This document shows, piece after piece, positions 34,845 through 43,858 of a stretch of 64,000 nt of DNA. The notes below the pieces were generated by a model. The model saw nothing but the letters and a program-made list of their open reading frames with translations, had not been told where the DNA came from and did no database searches. Position numbers and translations under genes: made by a program. The stretch's first letter is position 1. Each line of letters begins with the position of its first letter. Location of the stretch: NCBI GenBank assembly GCA_963845975.1, contig CAWJUD010000001.1:248001-312000 (forward strand). Reading direction: 5' to 3'. The DNA comes from JBEKIK01 sp963845975. GTDB taxonomy: Bacteria > Planctomycetota > Planctomycetia > Pirellulales > Thermoguttaceae.

Positions 34845-35974
34845 CGGATTTCCCTGGCCTGGGCAAAGGTGTCGCCGCAGCCGCGGGCCTCGGCCTGCTC
34901 GATACGTTTTGTAAAACGGAAGTAGTTGCCCGACCGCCCGCATGGGCAATCGTCCACACCCATAAGTTCGCCCTGATCTTCGGTTATCAATACCTGCCCC
35001 GGATAACTGGTGGGCAGTACGCTTATGACCTCGATAATACCCGTCTGGCCGATCGCCGCCGGTTCAAGGGTGTATGGGCGGCGGATCAGCACGTCGGCGA
35101 ATGCCGGAGCGTGTTTGTTGCCGGCCTCGCAATCGACAAACACCGTGCCCACTTGCTCGACCATGCCGTAAAAATCGAGAATCCGGCTGGGATCGCAACC
35201 CAGTACGCTGGCGGTCCGGCGAGTGAACTCTTCTTTTGTGACGGCTTGGGCGGCGAGTTTTTTCCATCCGCCCGAGTGCAACAGTTGCGCATTTAAAGCC
35301 TGGAATTTTATCGCCCGGCATTCGGCCTCCTCGACAAAGCGCGCCCAAACCATGAAGGTGAAGCCGAACAACAGCACCGGCTCGTGACAGTGACGTTGGA
35401 AAAAATCCTGGATGCACGGCCAATCGGCGGCCAGGTCGCCGTTTGCTTGCTTTTTCATGCCGTAAACTGTTTCGGAGGCAAAATTGCCCACCCCGCGAAT
35501 TGCCGCGCCCCGCGCCGTGAGCGTGTCTCCGGCGGCGGCAGATTCCTGGGCGTCCAGCACCAGGTACGGGCGGCGATGTCCGCCAAGATGCTCTTTTAAG
35601 ATCGAGGCCAGGGCCCGGGCCTGGCGGAAGGCGGTGGTCTTGTCGATCACGATCCGGCTGGGCTCCTGCCCGGTGGTCGAAGAAGAATGCAACTGGCGAA
35701 CGACCTTTTCCAGCGGCACGGCGGCCAGGAGAAACTGCTTGAACATCGAAACCGGCAGCGGCGGCGCGTCCGACATTGTTTGCCAATCGGCGGGCGACGG
35801 CCCCAATCGCCGCAAAAAGCGATCGTAAGGCGGACAATGCCGGGCGATTTCCGCACATAGTTCGCGGAGGATCGCCATCAAAACGGCGTCCTTTTCGGCC
35901 TGTCGCATGGCATACTGCGGGCCGCGGATCAAGGCGTCGACTCGCTGTTCTACAGAGAGTGAATGATCGAACAT
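34841..35974 (-). CDS. LuxE-like acyl-protein synthetase
   Basis: 377 aa. LuxE enzymes activate a fatty acid with ATP and hold it as a thioester before passing it to LuxC. The ligase core shows LPVSMFKQFLLAAVPLEKVV, QLHSSSTTGQEPSRIVIDK (nucleotide-binding Ser/Thr-rich loop), ILDFYGMVEQVGTVFVDCEA and PGQVLITEDQGELMGVDDCP. The C-terminus has CPCGRSGNYF and EARGCGDTFA, either of which could supply the acyl-accepting Cys. It overlaps luxC by 4 bases and follows the acyl ligase by 1 base, so the three are surely co-translated. Confidence 0.9.
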   Translation of the reverse strand: MFDHSLSVEQRVDALIRGPQYAMRQAEKDAVLMAILRELCAEIARHCPPYDRFLRRLGPSPADWQTMSDAPPLPVSMFKQFLLAAVPLEKVVRQLHSSSTTGQEPSRIVIDKTTAFRQARALASILKEHLGGHRRPYLVLDAQESAAAGDTLTARGAAIRGVGNFASETVYGMKKQANGDLAADWPCIQDFFQRHCHEPVLLFGFTFMVWARFVEEAECRAIKFQALNAQLLHSGGWKKLAAQAVTKEEFTRRTASVLGCDPSRILDFYGMVEQVGTVFVDCEAGNKHAPAFADVLIRRPYTLEPAAIGQTGIIEVISVLPTSYPGQVLITEDQGELMGVDDCPCGRSGNYFRFTKRIEQAEARGCGDTFAQAREIR

Positions 35975-37484
35975 TTAAATTAACTTGTTCGCGGATATGT
36001 TCCGCAACACTTCCTTTGCCACTTTGCCATTGGAGGTTTTGGGCAATTGGGGCAGAAATTCCACATACTCAGGCACTTTGTAATTGGGCAGTTGGCCGAG
36101 ACAATGGTTGCGCACGTCTTCTACCGATAATTGTCCCGGTTTGATCGTGACCAAGTAGGCTTTGATGGCCTCGCCCCAGATTTCGTCGGGCACGCCGATC
36201 ACCGCGGCTTCGACCACCTGGGGCATCTGGCTGAGGACTTCCTCGATTTCCTTGGGACTCACGCGGTTGCCCATGGCCTTGATAAAATCGCGGGCTCGTT
36301 CGACGATAAAGATAAAACCGTCCCGGTCGACCCGGGCCATGTCGCCGGTGAAAAGCCGGCCGTTGCGGAAAAAGCGGGCGGTTTCCTCGGCGTCGTTCAA
36401 GTATCCCAGCGTGATGTTGTCGCCGGAAGCCGTAATCTCGCCGACTTCATCGGTCCCGGGCCGGACGGGTGAACCATCCGCCTTGAGCACTTCCAATCGC
36501 GAGCCGGGCAGTCCCTTGCCGATGGAGCCGAGTTTTTCGTCCAATAGTTCCGGCGGCAGGTAACTCAGCCGGGCCGTGGCCTCGGTCTGCCCATACATGA
36601 CGTACAAACGAACCTGGGGAAATGCGCGACGGATTTCTTGAATGTACGGATCGGGCAATTTACCCCCGGCCTGCTGGAACCAGCGCAGGGCGGGAAACGA
36701 ACGTTTTGCAAAATGCGTGCGGCGGAGCAGGATTTGATATGTCGAGGGCACGCCGGCAAAACCGCTGCATCTCTTCTCGGCCATTTCGTCCAGCACTTTT
36801 TCGGGAAACATGAAGCGGTTGTTCAGCACCAGCGACCCGCCGGCCATAAGATGCGTGTGCAAAAGCGACGTGCCGTAACAGTAATAAAAAGGCAGCACCG
36901 TCATGGTTTTGTCGCCCTGTCCGAGTCCCAGGTATTGAATAATGTCGCAGGTGTTGGATTCGATATTCCGATGCGTGACCATCACGCCCTTGGTCTCGCC
37001 GGTCGATCCGGATGTGAGCATGATGGCGGCCAGATCACGCCGCGGATCGATGGCGGGAAATTTGTATTGCTCATCAGGGCGTAACGCAGCGGTCTGCGAC
37101 TCGTCTTCTATAGTGATACCCAGGTGTTGGGTCAGTGATTCCACATGTGTCCGGAAGCGGGCCGAAACCAGCATGCGCTTCATGCCAGTGGCAGTGCACA
37201 TCCGTTTTAGTGTATTTTCGCCACAATCGATGGGGAAAGGGACGGCACACAGACCCGCGCGGATAATTCCCAGATATGCAGCCGCAAAAAAAGGGCCGTT
37301 CTCAGACCACAGCCCCACGCGATCGCCCAGGTTTAATCCGCCTTGGACAAGATGCTGCGCCCAGCCATATGCCGCCGCGCAGTTGGCCGCGCGAAAGAAC
37401 TTTATCGCCAAAGAATATGGCCGGCTGCTCCGCTTGACCGCCGGAAAGGATCTTTTCGGCAATATTGTGATCCCGCTTAGTCAT
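35975..37484 (-). CDS. AMP-dependent acyl ligase (acyl-ACP/acyl-CoA synthetase), one frame change
   Basis: About 502 aa. The N-terminal frame from ATG 37484 (AEQPAIFFGDKVLSRGQL) joins the main frame (AAYGWAQHLVQGGLNLGDRV) at about 37380 through one extra base in CGCGGCGGC. Core motifs: A3 MLTSGSTGETKGVMVTHRNI, YGQTEATARLSYLPPE, GDMARVDRDGFIFIVERARD, and the A10 Lys context LPKTSNGKVAKEVLRN. It should adenylate a carboxylic acid and load it on the neighbouring ACP. The acid itself is unknown. It lies between the ACP and LuxE-like genes. Confidence 0.88.
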
Positions 37485-37497
37485 GCAGTTGGAAATA

Positions 37498-37737
37498 TTA
37501 TTCTGAAACGCCTTTTGACTTGAGGATTTCCAGGATTTTCGCGGGCGAACTCATTTCCATGATCTCGTCCACTTCAAAGCGCTGGTCGAATTCTTGCTCC
37601 AGATACATGACTAGATTCATGTGGCCGATGGAATCCCAATTGGGAACTTCTTCGGGAACCAGGTTTGATGAAAAAGAATTGATATCGAGTCCAAATGCTT
37701 TTTGAAAAACATTAGCCACACGCTCGCTCATCGCCAT
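37498..37737 (-). CDS. Acyl carrier protein
   Basis: About 79 aa from ATG 37737 (GTG at 37740 and ATG at 37731 are alternatives). The phosphopantetheine site is VPNWDSIGHMNLVMYLEQEF with the Ser in the DSIGH motif; helix III follows as FEVDEIMEMSSPAKILEIL. Its position between an SDR and an acyl ligase marks it as a dedicated carrier, not the housekeeping AcpP, which normally sits with fatty-acid genes. Confidence 0.92.
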   Translation of the reverse strand: MAMSERVANVFQKAFGLDINSFSSNLVPEEVPNWDSIGHMNLVMYLEQEFDQRFEVDEIMEMSSPAKILEILKSKGVSE

Positions 37738-37784
37738 CACGTAACCTTATCCTTTCACTTACGCTTAAATTATTGTGGATTATA

Positions 37785-38552
37785 TTAACCGAATGCGCCG
37801 CCGTCAAGTTCCAGGACTCTGCCGTTAAAGTAATCGTTTTCGATGCAAAACAACACGCCGTGGGCGATTTCTTCCGGCCGTCCCATGCGGCCCACGGCCA
37901 CGCGAGAGAGCATTTTTTTGCGGGCATCCTCGGGGATTTTATCGACCATCGGAGTTTGCACCAATCCGGGCGCGATCGCCACGCAGCGGATATTGTAGGG
38001 CATTAATTCCTGGGCGAGGGTGAAAGTCATCGAAGTAAGACCGCCTTTGCTGGCGCTGTAAGCGGTCTGCCCGGCGCACCCCATGCGTGAGATGGAACTG
38101 ATATTAATAATCACTCCCTTGCATCTTTTGCGGAACATGTTTTCCACGGCCAATTGCGTGCAGAGAAACGGGCCCTTTAAATTGGTGTCGATGCTGGTTT
38201 GCCAGTCTTCTTGAGAGTATCGGCTTACGCCGCGGAAGGAGAATGACAACAAAGCGCCGTCGATGAGCACGCCGGCGTTGTTTACCAATACTTCCAGTCC
38301 ACCCGCTTGTCGTACAAATTCGGCGAATTGCCCGGCCAAGGTTTCCGCGTCGCGGACGTCGGCGAGCATGGGAATAATCCGCAAGTCCGCTTGTTCCAAT
38401 TGAAGTTCGGCGATGGCGGCATCAAGTTTTTCCCGGTTTCGCGCCAACATGCCGATTTTGGCGGCGCCGGCGGCGAGAAGGGCCTTAACTGCGGCCAAAC
38501 CAATACCGCCGGTTGCTCCGGTGACAATTGCGCGGACTCCAGTCAATTGCAT
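37785..38552 (-). CDS. Short-chain dehydrogenase/reductase, FabG-like
   Basis: 255 aa. Cofactor loop VTGATGGIGLAAVKALL, NNAGVLIDGALLSFSF, catalytic Ser in NISSISRMGCAG, and Tyr/Lys in AYSASKGGL. The end, FNGRVLELDGGAFG, is typical of 3-oxoacyl-ACP reductases. An AAGGA ribosome-binding site precedes the ATG. Next to an ACP, it probably reduces an ACP-bound 3-oxoacyl group or an aldehyde/ketone made by the module. Confidence 0.9.
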   Translation of the reverse strand: MQLTGVRAIVTGATGGIGLAAVKALLAAGAAKIGMLARNREKLDAAIAELQLEQADLRIIPMLADVRDAETLAGQFAEFVRQAGGLEVLVNNAGVLIDGALLSFSFRGVSRYSQEDWQTSIDTNLKGPFLCTQLAVENMFRKRCKGVIINISSISRMGCAGQTAYSASKGGLTSMTFTLAQELMPYNIRCVAIAPGLVQTPMVDKIPEDARKKMLSRVAVGRMGRPEEIAHGVLFCIENDYFNGRVLELDGGAFG

Positions 38553-38556
38553 AGGA

Positions 38557-39606
38557 TTATTCCTTGTTGTCGAAATTCAACATGGTAACAAGATTATGAG
38601 CACCGACGACTGCCTGCCCGCTGAACATGCCTTTAGCCTGATCGTTGCGGGCAAATGGCAATACCAAGGTGCCGTATTGGAACAAGGAGGGATGATGGCG
38701 ATCTTTTCGATGCGGCAGGACGCGTTTCCAGGCATCGCCGTCCCTGCTGAGATATATGGAGCATTCTTTCGATGGGCAGTAGGGATTGGGTTCGACGCAG
38801 GTGGAAATGGCCATTACGGGACCAAAGGAGGCGGCATACAGGGAGCTGCCTTCAACTTCGAGTAATTTCGAAAGCTTGCCGGTTTGCTTTTCCAGCCTGA
38901 TGATGTAATTGCAGGCGTTGTCCGAATCGGTGCCATAGAGTAGGCAATCGGGCTTGACAATGGCGCCCACAACCCGCGATTCCGGGTCCCCGCGCCTAAG
39001 CCAATCGATGGTCTTCAAGTCCTTGTAGAGGACGCCTATGCCCGGCTGCATGTCATAATCTCCGACGAGGACCCAGTAATGATCGCTATAGGGATCGAAG
39101 ATTACGTTATGCACGTGGCGGATACTGCCGCGGGGGAAAGTATAGGCAACCTCAAAAGTTCGCCCCCGGTCTTCGGAAACATAAATATAGGTTTCCAGAT
39201 TTTTATAACAGTCTCCGTACTCGCCGAAGATCACCCGAGGGCCGTCCACGCAGATATTCATAGGCCGGGATCCGCGCTTGATTCGGAAGGAGAGGGACAT
39301 TTGCGGTTCGCTGGGTTCGGCGCGGTAGATACCTTCTCGGGCAATGGCAATGCGCGTGCCGTCGTCCATGATCTGGAAGACGGCGACATAATATCGCAGG
39401 AGTCTAGCGGCCAGGGAGAAGCGGGCCAATGCGGGTTTGTATCCCGATAGGGGGACCGAGCAGTCTATCTGCCAGACGGCGCCACCGTCGTCGGACCGGA
39501 AAATGTCGTAAAGCCGGGAAATATACAATTTGCCTTGAGGGTCGATATACTCGGCGCGGCCGGGGACTTTTTCGCGAATTTGCAGAGCAGAAGGGAAATC
39601 GGTCAT
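38557..39606 (-). CDS. Sialidase-like (BNR/beta-propeller) protein of unknown function
   Basis: 349 aa, no signal peptide. Repeated Asp-box-like units (FRSDDGGAVW, VSEDRGRTFEV, LSRDGDAWKRV) indicate a sialidase-type beta-propeller. HVHNVIFDPYSDHYWVLVGD and GSRPMNICVDGPRVIFGEYG lie between. The usual catalytic Arg triad of sialidases cannot be confirmed. The lack of an export signal and its position inside the glycan operon argue for a cytoplasmic role in handling a sugar precursor rather than glycan degradation. It starts 4 bases after the upstream acyltransferase-like gene. Confidence 0.7.
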   Translation of the reverse strand: MTDFPSALQIREKVPGRAEYIDPQGKLYISRLYDIFRSDDGGAVWQIDCSVPLSGYKPALARFSLAARLLRYYVAVFQIMDDGTRIAIAREGIYRAEPSEPQMSLSFRIKRGSRPMNICVDGPRVIFGEYGDCYKNLETYIYVSEDRGRTFEVAYTFPRGSIRHVHNVIFDPYSDHYWVLVGDYDMQPGIGVLYKDLKTIDWLRRGDPESRVVGAIVKPDCLLYGTDSDNACNYIIRLEKQTGKLSKLLEVEGSSLYAASFGPVMAISTCVEPNPYCPSKECSIYLSRDGDAWKRVLPHRKDRHHPSLFQYGTLVLPFARNDQAKGMFSGQAVVGAHNLVTMLNFDNKE

Positions 39607-39609
39607 TGC

Positions 39610-40599
39610 TTAATTCCTCACTCGGATCGTCCTAATGCCATAATACGGATAATGCGAGTTTTTGTTGCGCTTCATGAAGAAATCGAACACGTCCTTGCTC
39701 TGAGCCCAGTCGACACGGACGCTGCCCACCAAGGTTTCGTGTACGATCCCCTCGCGCACCAGGTCGCGAAACGCCTTGCGCACGCAAATGCAATACATGC
39801 CGTACTGGGGGCGGCGCTGGCGAACGACGTACAATTCATCCTGGCCGTTGATCCGCACCAGGTAGCGGCGTTCTTCGAAAAAATCTTTAATCGGCCAATC
39901 CTGATCGCGGACTTCTTCAGGAGTATGGATAAGCGTCATACTGTTTTGCAAGGGAACGCCGATACTAATGACAATGCCGTTTTTCTGAGAAAAACGATAA
40001 TACCCCGAATAAATACCCTGGGGCAAGGGCTTATCATGGTTGAGATTATCGTGTAAAAGTTCCTCGGCCAAGGGGCCGTAAGCCGCCAAGGAATTGTAGG
40101 GATGCAAGCTGCGCAAAACGCCTTTTCGCCGCCAAAACAGCTCGTTTGCCAATCCCACCGCGCAGGACGTGGATTGCGGATCGTAAAAGATCGTCCGCTC
40201 GCGCTCGGCGGAGTTCAGCAAAGCATCCTCGCCTTGATAATACGCATGGGCGGGCATGACCAACGTACCCGTCGGACCGACCAGATTGAGCAGATCGTTC
40301 ACCAAGTTGTTGGCCGCCGCCAAAAAACCGCCGGGGGCGGGATGTTCCGGCGATTCATCATATAACCGCAATTCGGAAACGGCGGTATGGGCCATCACAA
40401 GCGCCCCTTTGTCGACGCCGATTTCGCGAAGGTATTGCTTTAATTCCTCCCGTTTCGCGGTTTGAAGCCGAGGCTTGTTTCTCCATCGAAAAGGTTCGAT
40501 CTTTTTTCGCAGCCAAGCGGATTTCCTATATAATCGCTTGGCCAGCAGTTCGCCGGCTATCAACAGTCCATCCGTCCAACGCGGCAGCGTTTTATACAT
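39610..40599 (-). CDS. AAC(3)-family N-acyltransferase
   Basis: About 329 aa from ATG 40599. The fold of aminoglycoside 3-N-acetyltransferases is clear: KGALVMAHTAVSELRLY, LVGPTGTLVMPAHAYYQGED and RRKGVLRSLHPYNSLAAYGP. The His and acidic residues used by this family fall in the last two blocks. Members in polysaccharide clusters are thought to acylate amino sugars rather than drugs. With the ACP/ligase module directly downstream, an acyl donor other than acetyl-CoA is a reasonable guess. Confidence 0.85.
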   Translation of the reverse strand: MYKTLPRWTDGLLIAGELLAKRLYRKSAWLRKKIEPFRWRNKPRLQTAKREELKQYLREIGVDKGALVMAHTAVSELRLYDESPEHPAPGGFLAAANNLVNDLLNLVGPTGTLVMPAHAYYQGEDALLNSAERERTIFYDPQSTSCAVGLANELFWRRKGVLRSLHPYNSLAAYGPLAEELLHDNLNHDKPLPQGIYSGYYRFSQKNGIVISIGVPLQNSMTLIHTPEEVRDQDWPIKDFFEERRYLVRINGQDELYVVRQRRPQYGMYCICVRKAFRDLVREGIVHETLVGSVRVDWAQSKDVFDFFMKRNKNSHYPYYGIRTIRVRN

Positions 40600-40700
40600 T
40601 ATTTCGTCCAACGGTTTTGCTTCCGGAGTTCGGCGAGCAAATCACCATTCATAGAGACGGCTGCACAAGAAACCGGTTGAAATATAATATCGCATATTAT

Positions 40701-41744
40701 TCAGGAAAAACACTTTTCCTGATAAACCACCAATGACCATAACCCTCCCGCCAATAGGGGAAGCAAGATGACGATCAACCACGATCCCGCCGTTGGCCAA
40801 CGCACATACATTGCAGCCGGCACGATGCCTATGCCGGCCAGCACCGCGTATAAAGAGCTTACTTGCCCATGCGTCCAACCTTTTTGCACCAGCCGTTGAT
40901 AGAGATGCGATCGATGGGCTTGAAATATGTTTTCGCCCTTGCTCAAGCGGCGCAGCAGGGTGAAAACCGAATCGAAGACAAATGGCCACACAAGTATGAT
41001 GCCGGCCACCGCAACGCGATTATGCGTTTGCGCGGCGATTACCGGAAGAACGGCAAAAGTGAAACCGAGGAATGCGCTGCCCACGTCGCCCATGAAAATT
41101 CCGGCCGGCGGCCGATTCCACCACAAAAAACCGGCACTGCTGGCCGCGATCAGCGTTCCAAGCATTGCACAAGCCGGTTGCTCGCTCAGAGTTCCCAGCA
41201 GATACCAACCGATACCGGCGATCAGGGCCTGAATGCCGGCGATAGCGTCAATGCCGTCCATGAAATTATAGGCGTTTGTAAGACCGATGATCCACAACGC
41301 GGCCAAAGGAAATCCCCAGAAGCCCAGCGCCAGTTCGCCGAGAAAGGGGAGCTCCAGGGATTGCCAGCCAATGCCGCCGCCCAACAAGAGGAGAATTGTC
41401 GCCGCCAAGTGCACGGAAAGGCGGAAGAAATTGGGTAATGAGCGCAGATCGTCGATCCAGCCCGTCAAGGCTACCAGCGCCGCGGCTGCCGTATAGACGT
41501 TGACCATCGACATCGGTATCGTTCCTCCCCAAAACGCATAACACCACCACCCCGCCAAGGTCAGCAGCACGATAGCCAATCCGCCGCCGCGGGGCGTAGG
41601 GATCGAGTGGGAGCTGCGCTGGTTGGGAATGTCGAGAATCCGCCAGCGCCACGCCAAGCGGACGATCATCGCCACAAAGAGCGCTGAAAGAAGAGCCACA
41701 GCGACAAACGCGAGTACGTTATAATGCAAGCTCATGTCAGACAT
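40701..41744 (-). CDS. WecA/MraY-family polyprenyl-phosphate sugar-1-phosphate transferase
   Basis: 347 aa integral membrane protein with about 10-11 helices. It starts glycan assembly by moving a HexNAc-1-phosphate to undecaprenyl phosphate at the inner membrane. Motifs: NQRSSHSIPTPRGGGLAIVL, GWIDDLRSLPN (Mg-binding Asp pair), LTNAYNFMDGIDAIAG, FMGDVGSAFLGFTFAVL and FQAHRSHLYQRLV. All expected catalytic positions are present. A deleted paralogue lies directly upstream (41756-42052). Confidence 0.93.
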   Translation of the reverse strand: MSDMSLHYNVLAFVAVALLSALFVAMIVRLAWRWRILDIPNQRSSHSIPTPRGGGLAIVLLTLAGWWCYAFWGGTIPMSMVNVYTAAAALVALTGWIDDLRSLPNFFRLSVHLAATILLLLGGGIGWQSLELPFLGELALGFWGFPLAALWIIGLTNAYNFMDGIDAIAGIQALIAGIGWYLLGTLSEQPACAMLGTLIAASSAGFLWWNRPPAGIFMGDVGSAFLGFTFAVLPVIAAQTHNRVAVAGIILVWPFVFDSVFTLLRRLSKGENIFQAHRSHLYQRLVQKGWTHGQVSSLYAVLAGIGIVPAAMYVRWPTAGSWLIVILLPLLAGGLWSLVVYQEKCFS

Positions 41745-41755
41745 GCAAGAATCAA

Positions 41756-42052
41756 TTAGAAGGGCCCGCCGGCGGCGATACCGTCGATGCCATCCATGAA
41801 ATTGTGGGCATTATTCAGGCCGACAATCCACGGCAAGCTCGGTACGACGCCGATCCAGCCCAACAAACAGTTCATCGTTATTGCCGATCCTCCGCCAAAC
41901 GGCGTGGGATATTTATGCGAGCTGCGCCTATTGGGAATGTCCAATAACAACTTGTATCTCAGTATGAAACGCACTAATCCCTCGACGACCAGCCATGAAA
42001 CCGCAGCCAAGCCCAGAATAAATAAACCATCATGAATTATCTGATTATTCAT
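41756..42052 (-). pseudogene. Internally deleted WecA/MraY-family remnant
   Basis: An open frame of 98 codons carries the N-terminal motif (LLLDIPNRRSSHKYPTPFGG) and then, about 28 residues later, the third motif (GLNNAHNFMDGIDGIAAG). The Asp-Asp loop and several helices between them are missing, and everything after the third motif is lost. It cannot be active. It is similar to, but clearly diverged from, the intact 40701 gene, so it is probably an older paralogue or a replaced allele. Confidence 0.85.
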
Positions 42053-42088
42053 AGAGCGATTTTAATTATTTCCAGTTCTTTCAGACTT

Positions 42089-42964
42089 CTAGTCCATGCC
42101 GCCGATACTCGATATGTCGTACACGTTGGAGCGGAACAGTTTCCAATAGAAACACCGCAATGCATACCCTGTTTTTCCCGGGATCAGCCAAAGCAGCCAG
42201 TAAAAGGGACTCAACAACGGCTCGGGCAAGGGCCACGCCCTGCCGGGAAACCGCGCCAGCAGTTCCGATTGGCGGTAAGGCATAGGGTCGGCGACGTTTC
42301 TAACGCGGCGTCCTAGGGACGGCTGCGAAATCAGTTCGAGAATCTTTGCCGTCAGCGTATTTATGTGGCATAACGAGTAATCCGGGGGCGGAACTATGCG
42401 AATCTTTCCCGCTTTGATGCCCGGCAAATATACGCGCTTGCGAACGTCTTTAAGATGTTCTTCATCGAATACCGGCGCCAGCCGGAGGATATCGCAACTC
42501 GTAAGCGGTGTAGCGCCGATCATCCGTTCGCAAAGGAGTTTACTAAGTCCATAGTTGGTCGAGGGGCGCAACTGTGCATCGACTGTTACCGCGCCGTTGC
42601 GACCCGCCTCGCCGTAAACCGCAACGGAACTGAGAAAAATAAAGTGCGGATTGCCGCCCTTCACCGCGGCCAAAATATTCTCGGTTGACGCAGTATTCCA
42701 GCTTACGCGCGTCTGGCCGGGCGGTAAAAGTTCTTCATGTGCCGCCGCCGCCGTGTGAACGACTACTTCGGGGACAGGCAAATCCGCCCTGGCCGCTCGG
42801 ATTTGCTCTGCATCGAGCAAATCGACTTGCCTGGTTTGCGGACTCCGCGTAGCCACCCGGTCCCAGCCCCAGACATCGTTGCCGGCCTCGCGCAAACGCC
42901 GGCAAAGGGCTTTGCCGATGAAGCCCTCACACCCGGTAATAAGTATGCGACGTGCCGATGTCAT
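42089..42964 (-). CDS. NAD-dependent epimerase/dehydratase (extended SDR)
   Basis: About 291 aa from ATG 42964. TGCEGFIGKALCRRLREAGN binds the cofactor, FLSSVAVYGEAG holds the Ser, and TNYGLSKLLCERMIG holds Tyr and Lys. The C-terminus is short with a hydrophobic stretch (PLLSPFYWLLWLIPGKTGYA), unusual for soluble epimerases and perhaps membrane-associated. WecA-linked SDRs in glycan clusters often make or modify the first sugar; the exact reaction is unknown. Confidence 0.82.
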   Translation of the reverse strand: MTSARRILITGCEGFIGKALCRRLREAGNDVWGWDRVATRSPQTRQVDLLDAEQIRAARADLPVPEVVVHTAAAAHEELLPPGQTRVSWNTASTENILAAVKGGNPHFIFLSSVAVYGEAGRNGAVTVDAQLRPSTNYGLSKLLCERMIGATPLTSCDILRLAPVFDEEHLKDVRKRVYLPGIKAGKIRIVPPPDYSLCHINTLTAKILELISQPSLGRRVRNVADPMPYRQSELLARFPGRAWPLPEPLLSPFYWLLWLIPGKTGYALRCFYWKLFRSNVYDISSIGGMD

Positions 42965-43003
42965 TTTGGTAAGCAAGCGATTACTGAAAAAAATCCCGCC
43001 ATA

Positions 43004-43858
43004 TCAAGTCTTTGCCGAAACCAATTCCCGCCGCAGGGACGAAAAGGTCGTAAATCGGTATCCTTGTTGTTTGAGAAGTTGGATTAAAGCCTTTAGTTTT
43101 CTTGCCACGGAGGCCCTGCCGTGAGAAAAACGCATTCGCGCGCACCGCCGCACTTCCCTCGGAAAGGGCGGATTTTCACGCGGGGATAATTCAAAAGGAT
43201 GAATGTATAAAACGTATAAAGCGCCGCTCTTCAAATAGAGACGGATAAGCCGGCCCATGATCCACCAGGGGAAAATGCGCAAATATCCGCCGCCGGAAAT
43301 GGGCAGGTCCCTTCCGCCCAACCGCAGCGTGCTTACCTGAAACTCGTAAAAATCGCCCATGCGATAAATGTTCGCGGCCAATTCCTGATAGCCCTCCATA
43401 TCCAGCGTGCCATACAACGGATGGACGCCGAATTGAATGCGGCTGGAGTCGAAAGTAAACCCGGCGTTTCGTACCAAATCGAGCCGCTCCCGGTCCAGGC
43501 TAAAGCAGGAGGCGCGGTAGCCTTCGGCGGCATGGCCCAAGACGTCTTCCAGTCCTGTTTTGCAGCGGCGTATGTCACCGTCGAACTGGTCCGGAGTCAT
43601 CATGAGCGGCCTGGTGTGCTCCCAGCCGTGCACGCCCACGTCGTGCCCTTGCCCATCTAACCGCCGCAACAGATTGCGCTGTTCCGCGATAAGATCGCCC
43701 ACTACGAAAAACGACGAAGCAATTCCCTCCTCGGCCAGTATGTCGGCATAGACCGATACGCCGTCCAGCAAGGAAACGGTTTTATCGCACGCTTTGTCGC
43801 GAAAATAATCCAAGTGATGCCAATCCTCGATGTCCATGGAGAGCACGGCCGTATTCAT
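43004..43858 (-). CDS. Polysaccharide deacetylase (NodB fold, DUF3473-type)
   Basis: 284 aa, no signal peptide. The catalytic Asp motif is VLSMDIEDWHHLDYF, the metal-binding His pair GHDVGVHGWEHTRPL, and AEGYRASCFSLDRER and YIHPFELSP follow. The family resembles the deacetylases of exosortase-linked EPS loci. It would remove N-acetyl (or similar) groups from a cytoplasmic sugar or glycolipid. Its start overlaps the stop of the formyltransferase-like gene by ATGA, so the two are coupled: a deacetylated amine could be re-acylated by that partner. Confidence 0.9.
   Translation of the reverse strand: MNTAVLSMDIEDWHHLDYFRDKACDKTVSLLDGVSVYADILAEEGIASSFFVVGDLIAEQRNLLRRLDGQGHDVGVHGWEHTRPLMMTPDQFDGDIRRCKTGLEDVLGHAAEGYRASCFSLDRERLDLVRNAGFTFDSSRIQFGVHPLYGTLDMEGYQELAANIYRMGDFYEFQVSTLRLGGRDLPISGGGYLRIFPWWIMGRLIRLYLKSGALYVLYIHPFELSPRENPPFPREVRRCARMRFSHGRASVARKLKALIQLLKQQGYRFTTFSSLRRELVSAKT

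Noticed and set aside
33570..35974. Bioluminescence genes
   Set aside because: LuxC- and LuxE-like genes are present, but no LuxA, LuxB or LuxD-like gene is near, and the neighbours are glycan and ACP genes.
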